Both the position numbers and the translations under genes were made by a program. Below the pieces are notes generated by a model. That model had not been told where the DNA came from. It did no database searches and saw only the letters and a program-made list of their open reading frames with translations. Shown in pieces: positions 1 through 10,282 of a stretch of 31,511 bases of DNA (position 1 is its first letter; each line of letters starts with the position of its first letter). This DNA comes from Gamarada debralockiae (Eukaryota > Ascomycota > Leotiomycetes > Helotiales > Hyphodiscaceae), in assembly GCA_002803225.1 (NCBI GenBank), contig NXFV01000299.1:1-31511 (forward strand), written 5' to 3'.

Positions 1-88
1 GCCAAGCTACGCTAGACAAGCGAGAAGGTCTGGGAGGAAAGTTGTTATAGCCTTATTTCTCAGGTTTAGGTAGGTCTTATAATTGTAA

Positions 89-753
89 GAACCTCGCTTA
101 GAAATCATCTGGATTTTGGGCGGAAAACGGAACATGTTCAAAGATCTAAGTGACGGGAAAGCGACGGGATTCATGTACCAGCACGACGCGCGCTGGCAGG
201 ATGACTACACGAGCATCACAATATTCGACAATGGTGCAGAGGATGGCCACTTGGTTGAGCCGCTCACGAGGGGAATCAGGGTTAAGATCGATCAGGAAGC
301 TATGACAGCTGAACTCATCAACGAATATGTGAACCCGAATCATATCTTCGGCGTCTCGCAGGGCTCGTTGCAAGTTCTGCCTAATGGTAATGTTTTGATG
401 GGATACGGAAATACGGGTGCGATGGCGGAATACTCGTGAATGGGACGGTGTTGTGTGATGTACATTTTGGACCGCAAGCTTGGTTTGGCAGCAGCGATAT
501 CCAGAGTTATCGGATTTACAAATTCGATTGGGTGGGCCGACCGGATGGAAAGCCTGACGTGGCGATTTTGCTGAGCGACGAAGGGACTAATTTGACGAGT
601 TTGTTTGTGAGTTGGAACGGAGATACCGAGGTTCGGAGGTGGGTTTTGGAGGGGACGAATGAGGTTGAGGGGGGCAAGTGGAGGGTTATGGATGATTTGG
701 AACAGGATGGGTTTGAGACGCAGTTTACGAGCAAACACGATTCTGACACATAG
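89..753 (+). pseudogene. Arylsulfotransferase (ASST) family remnant, truncated and frameshifted
   Basis: The two reading frames here together resemble the C-terminal half of fungal arylsulfotransferase-like (ASST) proteins. The first frame is open from 89 and carries an IIWILGGKR segment followed by QHDARW and FDNG (about 161-233), then SQGS, LPNGNVLMGYG and EYS, and stops at TGA 437-439. The match resumes one base out of phase from 436 (NGTVLCDVHFG, then FVSWNGDTEVRRW and GFET) and ends at TAG 751-753. One base has therefore been lost near 434-439, inside a conserved stretch. The N-terminal half of the family is missing on the left; a possible intron acceptor lies at 100-101 (cttag), so an upstream exon could lie outside the window. 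The C-terminus also looks shorter than the family norm. I read it as a decayed copy. A sequencing error at the junction is the alternative. Confidence 0.7.
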
Positions 754-791
754 GATTCATGAAACTGCAGCCAGCAAGAGACTCCTTCCTT

Positions 792-1745
792 TCAGACCAG
801 TTCAAACTCCTTTAGCTCCTTCGCACACACTGCCACGGTCTTGATCGTCCACTTCCAAAGATCCTCCTGCTTCCCTTCCTCATAGCTGGCAACACTCGAC
901 TTAACCTGCTTCCTCGCCTCATAGTACACACCACTGGTCGACTCCTCAGATGCAACCCACGCCAGATTGGTGGCCGACTCCTGCACTGTCCAGACGCTGA
1001 AGGGCAGGAGCCGACGCAAGAGCGGGACGAGCCTGGGTAGTATATCATGCCAGAGGAACTTGAACAGTGGGCCTGCTTCACGGGCCAAGCCAGTACCAGG
1101 CATCATGCCAGGATCAAATGCCACAACGGTCCATTTCTTGCTTGGGAGACGAGCGAGTCTGCGATGCAAGGCATACATCCACAGGACATTGCACAATTTG
1201 CTCGTCGCGTATCGCTGCATGCCGGTATTCTTTAGTGCCCCGCCAGATGGATGTGCTAGTCTTTCCGCGGACGTGTACTTTGCATCGGGTACGCCCGACT
1301 TTTGCGCTGGATCGTGCACTGCGCTGGCCGTTATAACGACACGGGCTTTGTCTGCGAGAAAGGGCTGAAGGAGATGGAATAGGAGCGTGTGTCCGACATG
1401 ATTGACCCCGAATGTTGCTTCCATGCCATCACTGGTGTACTCGATTCCATTCGGGAACTGCATCGCAGCGTTCAAGAGCAGGATGGAGATTGGCGGTATG
1501 TCTCTCTCTGAGAGAGCGTCGACAAAGGATCTGACACTTTGTAGATTGCCCAAGTCAAGTGGGAGAAAATAAACGTCTTCATGGCTTGTAAGTTGTGTTA
1601 TGGACGTAGCTGCTGAGTTGGGGTCTTTTCTTGATACTACTATGATGGTAGTGTTTGGGAACTGGCGGGCGAGGTTGATGGTAGCATAGTAACCAAGGCC
1701 AGAAGTACCTCCAGTGACAAGAATGGTTCGCTTTATTTCTGACAT
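792..1745 (-). CDS. Short-chain dehydrogenase/reductase (SDR), single exon
   Basis: This uninterrupted 317-residue protein belongs to the classical SDR superfamily, closest in feel to fungal retinol-dehydrogenase or protochlorophyllide-reductase-like members. Visible motifs are the cofactor-binding TGGTSGLG (residues 11-18), NAA in place of the usual NAG (92-94), FGVNHVGH with the structural Asn (112-119), a candidate catalytic Ser141, and Tyr179-x3-Lys183 in RYATSK. DPGMMPGTGL (211-220) is typical of this subgroup. Such enzymes oxidise or reduce alcohols and carbonyls with NAD(P)(H); the substrate cannot be read from sequence. The start gives MSEIKR just before the first beta strand, which fits the family, and the length is normal. 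No intron is needed. It lies about 20 kb from the PKS, beyond several pseudogenes, so membership in the polyketide cluster is uncertain. Confidence 0.88.
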   Translation of the reverse strand: MSEIKRTILVTGGTSGLGYYATINLARQFPNTTIIVVSRKDPNSAATSITQLTSHEDVYFLPLDLGNLQSVRSFVDALSERDIPPISILLLNAAMQFPNGIEYTSDGMEATFGVNHVGHTLLFHLLQPFLADKARVVITASAVHDPAQKSGVPDAKYTSAERLAHPSGGALKNTGMQRYATSKLCNVLWMYALHRRLARLPSKKWTVVAFDPGMMPGTGLAREAGPLFKFLWHDILPRLVPLLRRLLPFSVWTVQESATNLAWVASEESTSGVYYEARKQVKSSVASYEEGKQEDLWKWTIKTVAVCAKELKEFELV

Positions 1746-2657
1746 TGTTAAGAATTTTGCAGAAGAGAATGAAACGTCTTGATCTTACTGTAGTAGACTT
1801 ATTTATGGGCGATATCTGCGGACTTTGTATTTGGGACGCCTTTCTACATTCAGGTAGGGGCCTGCCAACGACAGTGGTTCTTTACGATTGATGACAGCGC
1901 TTTTCACTAACGGTGGTGGATCCTCCATCTACAAGAGGTCAAGCGTGTTGCAGAAGCACAAATTCCGCCGTGATAAGAACGGGATTCAGGTCCAAATGCA
2001 GGAGGCTTGCATGTGAGTAGAGCTCTACCTACGCAGTAGTTGCGGGCTGGCAAGGGGACAATTCGGTGCGGCCGAGGATTGATATTGTTGCGTCTCTCAG
2101 ACAATCCATCATGAAGTACGCATCCGGTCCAGCGCCGTCAGGTTGGATTTAGGGTTCGAAGCTAGCACGGGGATAAGCAAGCTGCAGTAGCTGCCGATGG
2201 CTCCCTGTTTTAGTTTGCATTCATAGGCCTAGATCAAATTTGACTCAATAATAGAAATTGCCAGAACTACCATAACTGTTTAAAGTAGGGAGCAGCCTTG
2301 CGCGGCTGCGTCATAAACTTGGGTCCATCTCACTCGGTTGCGCTGGTTTTCGGCATTGCTTTTCTATGCCGCTAAACTTTATGCTGCATACAACCTGCAG
2401 CACTTTACCTGGTTGAACTTAGCTTCTACATAATGTGGAGAGACTCACTGACAAGGGTGTAAGCACTAGTGCTACTTGGGCTTAGTCTGGCGGAATATGC
2501 CTCATCATGATCATTTATGGGCAGGGGAGTAAGCGGGTGGCATATATTCTACGACGAGTCTTCTTCCCCCTCTTGGTCACCTCTATTGAATGTTCTTGAA
2601 GTCTGCTCATTTTCCACGTCCCTTCACGCTACATTCAGCTAACAACTTCTGACCGTA
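1746..2657. other. Intergenic, no gene recognised
   Basis: This gap separates the divergent SDR and bZIP genes and would hold both promoters. I see no long reading frame with family motifs, no clear terminal inverted repeats and no RNA gene. A minus-strand frame at 1907-2104 has no recognisable motif. Confidence 0.6.
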
Positions 2658-3618
2658 ATGTCTCGGCTGCTGGAGGCGTGGGACAATGGAGACGACTGGA
2701 CGGGAGTGGCCAGTATCGCCGAAAGACGAAAGCTACAGAATCGCCTTAATCAGAGGGCCTATCGTTAGTCCTGGCCTGCAAGGGTTTTCATTTTCCGGGC
2801 TTACATGTTAACCCGCAGCAGGTAAAAGGAGACATCTTCAGCGCTGCGCTAGTCCTGTCTCGAACGACAACCCCGAGGCAGACTCTAAAGCCGTAGAGAG
2901 GCTTAAGTCTGACGGCCGCTCTAAACAACCCCGCAATACGACGCGTTGTCAACCTGGGCTGCCGAATGCCAGCAATGGTTAGCCATTTGGATCTGTTCTC
3001 ATGCACTGCCCTAGAACCCACGAGAAGGCCGTTGAATTTATGCAAAAAGTGTTCTTAAACTACAGCCTCAATATGCCTAAACCGAGCGACCTGCCGATTC
3101 TCGCGTGCCTAAACGTCATCAATGCTCTGGCTATCAACGCACTTGCATTGGGCTTTCGGTTTGAAGACCTGTATCACGATGACTGTATATCGCTGTTCAA
3201 TTTCCAAGGCCCGCAAACCCCCGGCGCAGCTATGCTCCTGCAGTCCGCCCTAGACAATCTCCGCCCAACAGCGCTGCAAGGAACTATAAGCCACCATCCC
3301 TGGATTGACCTTTTCCCAATCCCCGGCATGAGAGACAACATTCTTCGGGGACTTGAGGCGGGACTGATTGACGAAGACGAGCTGTGTGGTGATATGATGA
3401 GGGTCGAGAATGCGGATGATGCGCTAGCGCCTCTTATTGTTTGGGGGGAGTCTTAGGATATCAGTGGTTAGGAAGTCAGCGCTGAGTTCTTGAGGAAGTG
3501 GGGTTGGCTAGTGCAGGGTTGTCCCGAGGTTTTAAAGGCAACGAATTTTTGGAGAGGGAAGCGAAGGAAAATGAAGATAGATTTTAACTACTCTTCACGG
3601 CCAAAGGGAACACAGTGA
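2658..3618 (+). pseudogene. bZIP transcription factor (DUF3425 type) with three in-frame TAG codons
   Basis: The frame starts at ATG 2658 and encodes a basic region (ERRKLQNRLNQRAY, residues 22-35). A 58-bp intron at 2764-2821 (donor gttagt, acceptor cagcag) joins it to RKRRHLQ, the expected continuation of a fungal bZIP. The second exon stays in one frame and carries DUF3425 hallmarks: HHPWIDLFPIPGMRDN (about 3292-3339), DEDELCGDM, LIVWGES, then WGWLVQGCPEVLKATNFWRGK (about 3499-3561). TAG interrupts this frame at 2980-2982, 3454-3456 and 3469-3471. The last two sit exactly where the family has tryptophan (WGE-x-W-D and G-W-E-V), so they look like TGG to TAG changes; the first could be CAG to TAG. 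The final stop is at 3616-3618. A functional truncated protein is possible but unlikely. Confidence 0.82.
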
Positions 3619-4596
3619 TTTGAATAATAAGATTAACTGGAACAAGAAGAGATTATCCTCGTTACGTAGTATTAATCTATTCGTTGGAGCCTTGAATTGA
3701 ATTCCCTATATATTCCCTCTAAAGTACCTGAGAACCTGTCTTCCTACGTATATCTATCCTTCGGATGGATCAAACTATGCTACGTTTAGGTGCTTAGACT
3801 ACAGTCAACTAAAAGTGCGATGATTTAGGCAGCAATAGCCAGCAAGGGCTTGCGGATTAGGCGAAGTAGTTCTCTCATTCTCGAAGGAGATCTAGCATAA
3901 CATTCACCTCCTCCGTCGAGTACTTTCGTCCCGCGGCTCTTTCGTGAGGTTTTACATGTCCCAATTCGCATTATCTTTCGACACCGACCTTTGAATAGCC
4001 TTATAATCTCCTCTCCGATTGACTTAGATTCCGGGAGCTTCTACCGGGCGATGTCCACCCGCACGTCGTAAACACTGTCCACTTGTGCAGAGAGGAAAAG
4101 CATAGCTCCAGTGGAGCTACTCGAGATTTTGATATGACGCGTAATGGCATTAGACACACGCACCACGAACTACGTATTAGCGTCAGAAGGATCCTATATC
4201 GCCTATTAGGATATTTTATGCCTTACGCCGAGCTCCAAAAGAGAAAACAAATTAAGCCAATGCTGCTCGTAATATCTATAGAAAAGTTTGACTTATTGCT
4301 AATTGCTGTAAAAGTGACTATAAAAAGTGATCTAGTGATGTGATAGCAGCGATTAGCGGCATATAAGCGGGAGGTATTGTCAAAGTCCGGATGTTAATAA
4401 ACGTAGGAGAGCCCAGTTTATATGATGCCTGATTCGAGATTCCAAACTTCCAGTACCCCTCCTAGTTCTCATTCCATTCCTTCAAAAAGCAAAGAACTCC
4501 CGCAAGGAGTAGCACTAAAGTTAAACCCACGAGAATCTACGAGTATTGTATTCCTGGTAAATTTAGCTCTTGTGTCTCTTGCTCTCTGTTCTTTCC
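3619..4596. other. Intergenic, AT-rich, no gene recognised
   Basis: This gap lies between the 3' ends of the bZIP pseudogene and the minus-strand SDR. It holds an 86-codon frame (4083-4343) and a 70-codon frame (4422-4634, overlapping the SDR 3' end), neither with recognisable motifs. A perfect 8-bp arm palindrome, TAGCTCCA-g-TGGAGCTA, lies at 4103-4119. Nothing else stands out. Confidence 0.55.
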
Positions 4597-5879
4597 TTAC
4601 TTATCTCCATCTACGATTACGCACTGACCTGTAATCAAGTCTGAATCTCTGCTTGCAAGGAAGCTAACTGCGCCAGCAATGTCGCCTGGTGCCTGTTTTC
4701 CGCATAAGTGAGCCATTAAAATAACACGTATCGTGTCACTTACCTGTTCCCTCCCCATTGCTGTTCTTGGGGTGACAGACTCATTAAATGCCTGGCCAGG
4801 CTGTAACCCATTGGTGGCAGTGAGATTTGCATCACTCTGGTCCCGCATCTGAAACGTGGTCAATATCTGAGATATGAAATAGACAATGACAAGTGCTTAC
4901 CGCGGTACTAACAAAACCCGGACAGTATGCTATGATGCTCATTAGAATTGATCCGATCTTTGGTCGACGATTCTGGGACTTGCCATTTACCTCAAACGGA
5001 TGTCAGTAGTTAGTAGACATACAAAGGGAGTTGGATTTTACGTTTATTCCATGAGGACCGAACTCCTGAGCAACTGCTTGGGTCAAGCCTCTGACTGCCC
5101 ACTTACTTACAGAATAGGCGATTGCTATGGGTTGCTATGAATCTGGTCAGCAGATTGCATTATTTCACAACACATACATTAGGCTTACTGCTTTATAGCC
5201 TGAGATTGAGCAGGCACCAATAATTTTGCCTCCCTTGCCCTGAGAAATCATCTGTCTACCTTTGGCAGCGGTCAGTCTTGGAATTAATCAGGAGCTCATT
5301 ACTCACCAGCCGCTCGGTAGCATAAAAATACTCCTCTTACGTTGATCTGAGTTGTCAGTGCGCGACTTTATATATACTATCACTTGATGTGGCACTAACT
5401 GCTTGGACTCTATCCCATTCTTCCACGGTGAGTTCAAATATGCTTTTAGTGGCGATGATGCCTGCATTTGCTACCATTACCTATAGCCATTAAATTCCAA
5501 TGTCAATGGACCGGCTACTGAGAGCCGACCTACATTGAGTTCTCCAAATGTGGAGACGGTATCATCAACCATGCGTTGAACATCTTCTTCGTTGCTGACA
5601 TCTCCAAGTAAGCTAATTGCACGCCGATCTCATTGGCCATTAGCGAAGATAGAGTTGCGTTAGAAGCGAGTCTCTCAAACCTTTTGCAGTGATTTCAGCT
5701 ACCAGAGAGTTGACCTCGTTGGCCTTTGTTGTGATATCATTCACCTATGCGTCTTAGAAAATTGGTTGACATGATGCTAATTCCTGTCTTACCGCGACAT
5801 CGTACCCATCATCAGCCAATCGCAGTGCAATGGCCTTTCCAATACCCTGGCATCCACCCGTGACGATTGCTGACGGCAT
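4597..5879 (-). CDS. Short-chain dehydrogenase/reductase (diacetyl/acetoin reductase-like), 11 exons
   Basis: Removing ten introns gives an intact 255-residue SDR. Exons, 5' to 3': 5879-5793, 5744-5681, 5628-5534, 5480-5400, 5346-5307, 5259-5189, 5134-5042, 4990-4984, 4929-4901, 4848-4744, 4692-4597. Introns are 47-54 bp; nine are GT-AG and one (4983-4930) is GC-AG with the donor GCAAGT. Motifs are TGGCQGIG (7-14), NAG (87-89), Ser140 in GACSISG, Tyr153-x3-Lys157 in YSVSK, NAYCPG after the 7-nt exon, and DSDLITGQCVIVDGD at the C-terminus. Order and length match fungal SDRs annotated as diacetyl or acetoin reductases. It would reduce a carbonyl with NAD(P)H in the cytosol; the true substrate is unknown. 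Each exon junction restores a family motif, which supports the model despite the many introns. A 2.4-kb gap separates its 5' end from the divergent Zn2Cys6 regulator. Confidence 0.8.
4930..4990 (-). other. 7-nt exon followed by a 54-bp GC-AG intron in the SDR gene
   Basis: On the minus strand, GTAAATG at 4990-4984 follows an acceptor ending TTTGAG and is followed by GCAAGT, the consensus GC donor. The next acceptor is ATCATAG at 4930. Splicing both introns rebuilds V-N-A-Y-C-P-G across three exons, the conserved SDR segment. The GC-AG intron is 54 bp with no in-frame stop, so retention would insert 18 residues without a frameshift. Confidence 0.65.
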
Positions 5880-8241
5880 TCTTCGAAAGATTGATAGAGT
5901 TCGAGTTAATATGTGTTCAGAAAGTCAATAACATTATGTACTGGCATTCAGGCTTCGTGAAAGGCGCCGCGAATTATCTGTGATATTTATTTCATTGGAA
6001 AATTGCTCCCCATTCTCAGTCCCGGTTTCGGTCTGTGTCAAGATGTATGTCGTTTCCACGTCATAGTCAACTATAACCAATAGATTTTATGGTACATACA
6101 ATACATGAAAAGTGTGAGGAAGAGAACTGCATGATGCACAACGGAACCGCAGTCAATAATACCGAATTGCCGACTTGCCGACTTGCTGCCCCTTGATCGT
6201 CGACCCCTGAAATACCGAACCCTTTTGTGCCGGAAGTCAACTAGCCGAATATCAGCGGCAAAACCTCCGCGATGGAGTCCTCTCCGGCAAGGAAATTAGG
6301 AATGAGGTCTTGAATTTTGGATGCTACACTGCGCTGGAGTTATGCTTGTTCATAATCTAGTCAATCTACACTTCGCCATTGCGGGAGAGATGGCTTGAGC
6401 TGTCAGCAAGTTTATAAAAGATCTCTAAAGAAATCTATTAAACCAATGACATACGAGTTCATATCATTTAAGAATTTTAGTAGTCTAGCTACAGTAGGAG
6501 CATATTTATCCACCTGGATATGCTTGTATAATCGGGCTGGGCTACCCTCAAACAATTAAACCTATACTTCTGCAGGGTGTCTCCATATTTTCAACAAATT
6601 CTAGCATCCTCAACTTTTCCCAAAATTTTCCACTCTGTCAGTTGCTGGTCATTAAGTCAAGATTCGACATGCGATATGTTGCACCTAGAACTTTAACTGA
6701 TGATATGCCTAACGCTGTTGAGGTCTACTATGCTAAAGACGGCCAAGGCCATCTACGACAATGGCGACCGGAAAGTATCCGAGACAAAACTTGTTAGATT
6801 CAAGCCTCCAATTGGCTGAGAAAACATCATTTCTAGTTATTTACAGACGGGAAAAGCCCCAATTTATGCCCCAAACCCTTGGCTCAGAGACATAAAACTT
6901 TCAACAAAGCTCATACGCCGGGTCGAATCAAAGTCCTTTCTTGTTGCATCCTGTCAATGCCTTGGCCTTGATTGACAGGACAATATTTCAAGCGGCAAAT
7001 TTGCCGAAAGGAAAATTCACCTAAGATTATAGGGAATCGGTATACTCTGTACTTATATTCATGTTTTTTATCACACATATCTTGGTAGAAATCCCTGGCA
7101 ACCCGGTCGTAAGACCTTTTGGAACGCAGAGATATTTGACATTCATGATTTGTAGATGGGCTCAGTCGCTCTGCGCTTTGGATTTGTGAACTATAAGCAG
7201 CTACTAGGGCTGACAGCCATGCTTGTTGCCTTCAAGCGTGATTTTAATGCGAATAGTTCATGGAAGCCTAGAGCCGGCTAACAAATTTACCAGCCTGCAT
7301 GCCTCTATCTGATATTTTCTTGATACGAAAGATACGAAACTCAGATTCGACTCGATGTTTGGTACATATCAGGGTCAATGTCTGGATTTACCGGAATTCT
7401 GTCCACCTGTTTGAGCCGCATGGGAGGTGGAGGATCTCTTGCTGGCTGGTGTTGGATCTTCCTTTTCGTCTAGCTGTCCAAATCCCGCTAGGGTATAAGA
7501 CCAGGATGGTAGCTAGATATTTTCAAAACTAAGTCAAGTGAATGATATTATCTCATACACCTTCGTTCAACATCTATAATAAGAGAGTGTCCCAGGAGAG
7601 TTGAGGCTCTGCGAGGTCGTGATTGACGATGAAGAAGCTGACGCCGATATAAAGATTGCCGTATTAAGTGGACTGAGCTGTCAGCGCCTACTTCAGGTAG
7701 GTGAAGGCGTGACAGTAAGATTACACGACGGAAATTTACTCCATTTTCAGGCGAGGCGCTAGCAACGAATGTGGAATCCAAACAGCCAATCCGCAAGGAA
7801 CACCATGTAGCCAATCAGCAAGAGGCTTGGCGAAAAGATTTCTGCTGTAAATCCCCGCATTTTCGGACGTCCGTTCTGGCACGCTGGGTTGGTAGGTCCA
7901 TGCCTCTCTTTCCTCGTTTCGGGGCACTTATATTGACTACGGGCAAATCACAGCACTTTTTCAGTGACCCTTGCTCGAACGTATGTACGATCCCGGGATT
8001 GGAGGCGTCTGTTATGGCGGCGTTTTACTGGTAGTGACTTGCGGGGTTTCGTTATGGTGGCTACGAAGGTGTCGCAACCTCGGCACCATGTTCTCATTCT
8101 TTCAGCTGACCTTAACTTGTCTGTTTTCTCACTTTTGTAAAACAACATCTTTCATGAATTAACGAAAGAATCATTTCTAGCGAGTTGCTTGATGGCTGTG
8201 TGAAATGAATTAACCTGGAGAATAGACCAGTTGGCTACGCG
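5880..8241. other. Long intergenic region between divergent SDR and Zn2Cys6 genes
   Basis: About 2.4 kb without a supportable gene. It should contain the 5' regions of both the SDR and the regulator. Frames of 60-90 codons at 7299-8162 overlap each other on both strands and show no family motifs. A short frame of about 43 codons begins at ATG 6669 and is not recognisable. A small direct repeat (cgacttgc twice, about 6174-6189) is visible. I find no transposon ends. Confidence 0.55.
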
Positions 8242-10282
8242 ATGGCCGAGATTGTCACGTTGTATCGGGACCGAGCACTTGTTGTGTGCAAAACTTGCCA
8301 CGCTCGCAAGGTAACCTCGTTGGATTTTGCCTTTGTCGAAGTGAATCTAATTTGCAAAGGTCAAATGCGATCTACAAGGCTCGCGAGATGGCACCTGCTA
8401 TAATTGTCGCCGGACTGGCGGGGTTTGCCGGTTGGTTTTCTCCTTTCATAAGTACATAAAGACTGCTGACAGCATCGAGCCCACGGGAAAGCATGCGCAG
8501 GAAGAAAAATAAACATTCCATCGTTACAACAAACAGTTCATCTGTTTTGATACGTTCTTCTCCTGTGGAACGTCCTGCAAGTCTCGCACAGCAAATTCGC
8601 CCAAAACAGCCACCAAATCTGACATCTCCAATTCAGGCTTCGACTGCGTCTGTTGAGATGAGCGATCGCACTGGCTATGTAGGAGATAGTTCAGTTTTAG
8701 CTTGTGGCTCAAATTCCACCGACGGAATGAGCGCCCTCGAGGCAGACTCAAGCTATGCCCTTGACGAAATGTCCCACAAGCTCGTGCAAGCAATAGGGGC
8801 CGATGTCCCGCCAGGCACTGTAGTGCTTGAAGCAATGCTGGATTTGTTCTTTAGCCATATTTTCCATCGACTACCTGTCGTTGAAAAGGCAGATTTCTCC
8901 TCCAGCAGCAGTTCTGTCCTGCTCCGCCAGGCAGTTTGTTCGGTAGGCTGCCTTCTCCGTCAGCCTCAGCGTGTCTCAAATCGATCACTTTCCTACCCAT
9001 TTTATCGCAAAGCTAAGACACTTCTCGACACCAATTTTGAGCCGGACAATCGGATAAGATTAAAAGCAATCTGCCTGCTCACTTCATGGAGCATGACTCC
9101 CTCGAGTATTGTCAGCCTTGATACGCCGTGGCATTGGAACGGCGTGTCGCTACGACTTGCGCTGCAGATGGGCCTTCATAGAGGTTCAACGTACGAGGGT
9201 AGGGCGGATACTGGAATTACTCGCAGAATATGGTGGGCAATATATGTTAGTTTCTATCATTCAGATCTACCTTATCCGCTAATAATTAATAGAGTGCCAA
9301 TGTCATCCAGGCCGCATGTTTCGGACGGCCATTGGGCATCAAATTGGATGACTTTGACGTCAACTTACCACAAGAGGAAGACTTCGAGAGCGAAAACCTT
9401 CAGTCATTATGCTTTATTGAGTATTGCAAATTAATCCTCATCCTGGCCAAGATAATCGAGGCCAATGTTAAAAGACGCCAGCGATCTCCCTTCGATGTCA
9501 CATATATTGTGGAAGCTTTGAAGGACTGGGTCCGCCAAACGCCTCCCAGATTTCAACTCTACGACAGCAGGATGTGTCGATTGTATTGCCGTCTCGTCTC
9601 TGAAGTTTACGTCCTCTACTTTGTGTGTATCCTCCTCTTCTTCCGGATGTACGCAAATGCCAATTACCAACGGACAACCGACAAGGCTTCCCTAATTGCT
9701 TCTGCCTATATTGCTCGGCTTTACGAAGAGATGGCATATAGAGATGATATCAACCTTCTGTTGCCGATACACAATTACTACTTGATGGCTGCTGGCGTTC
9801 ACTTAATCGAGCTTTCCGGAACATTCCCCACTAGTTCTGGCAAAGTCGAACAAGATTTGCAGACCGTCAAGGACAGCCTAACGAAAATGAACGTCAAATG
9901 GCCAGCCGCCAGAGCAGTGCTTAGTCGCTTGCAATTCCTCGAGCGGCAGTATGCAAGCGGAAAGAGCCAAAGCGCTCAAAGGTATCGAGTGAGCAGTGTC
10001 AACCCATTCGCAGAGCACGCTCTAGACCAGTCAGGCCATGAACAAGCTGAAAATATGCTGTTAGGTTTGTTCCCATTTCAAGACACCATGTGCCCAGGGC
10101 TTGAAGTCTTACAAGCAACACAACCGGCGCCGGGAGTGATTCCAGTGGTTGATACGCTCGCTCAGAATGCGAATCCAGCGCAGTGGGTCTTGGATGACGA
10201 GTTTGTTGATATCGCAATGTTCGATACTTTCTTGGGAGGAAATCAGACCCAAACAGATCCTGACGCTCTTTGGGTGGTTTGA
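8242..10282 (+). CDS. Zn(II)2Cys6 fungal transcription factor
   Basis: The four-exon model (8242-8310, 8360-8430, 8480-9245, 9293-10282) gives 631 residues. The DNA-binding cluster is Cys16-x2-Cys19-x6-Cys26-x9-Cys36-x2-Cys39-x6-Cys46, a canonical Zn(II)2Cys6 binuclear cluster, followed by a basic stretch RRKKNK (about 53-58). The fungal_trans middle homology region starts near residue 167 (LDLFFSHIFHRLPVVEKADF) and includes RRIWWAIY joined across intron 3 to CFGRPLG and DDFDV (about 295-325). Such proteins are nuclear regulators that bind CGG-type half-sites. It is the only intact regulator in the window and may control the polyketide genes, but it lies 12 kb from the PKS. Intron 2 must use the acceptor at 8478-8479; the stronger-looking CAG at 8470-8472 leads to a stop at 8510. 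Confidence 0.87.

Noticed and set aside
3001..3456. Separate 151-codon gene starting at ATG 3001
   Set aside because: It is the C-terminal DUF3425 part of the bZIP gene, in the same frame as exon 2 and separated from it only by TAG 2980.
4103..4119. Palindrome TAGCTCCA-g-TGGAGCTA as a regulator site or terminator
   Set aside because: It is a single short copy between two 3' ends, with no partner site elsewhere and no U-rich tract.
4083..4343. 86-codon plus-strand frame
   Set aside because: No recognisable motif, AT-rich composition, and no supporting neighbours.
4422..4634. 70-codon plus-strand frame with a hydrophobic segment
   Set aside because: It overlaps the last exon of the SDR on the opposite strand and shows no family motif.
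7299..8162. Cluster of overlapping 60-90 codon frames on both strands
   Set aside because: The frames contradict each other, lack motifs and show no splice pattern joining them.
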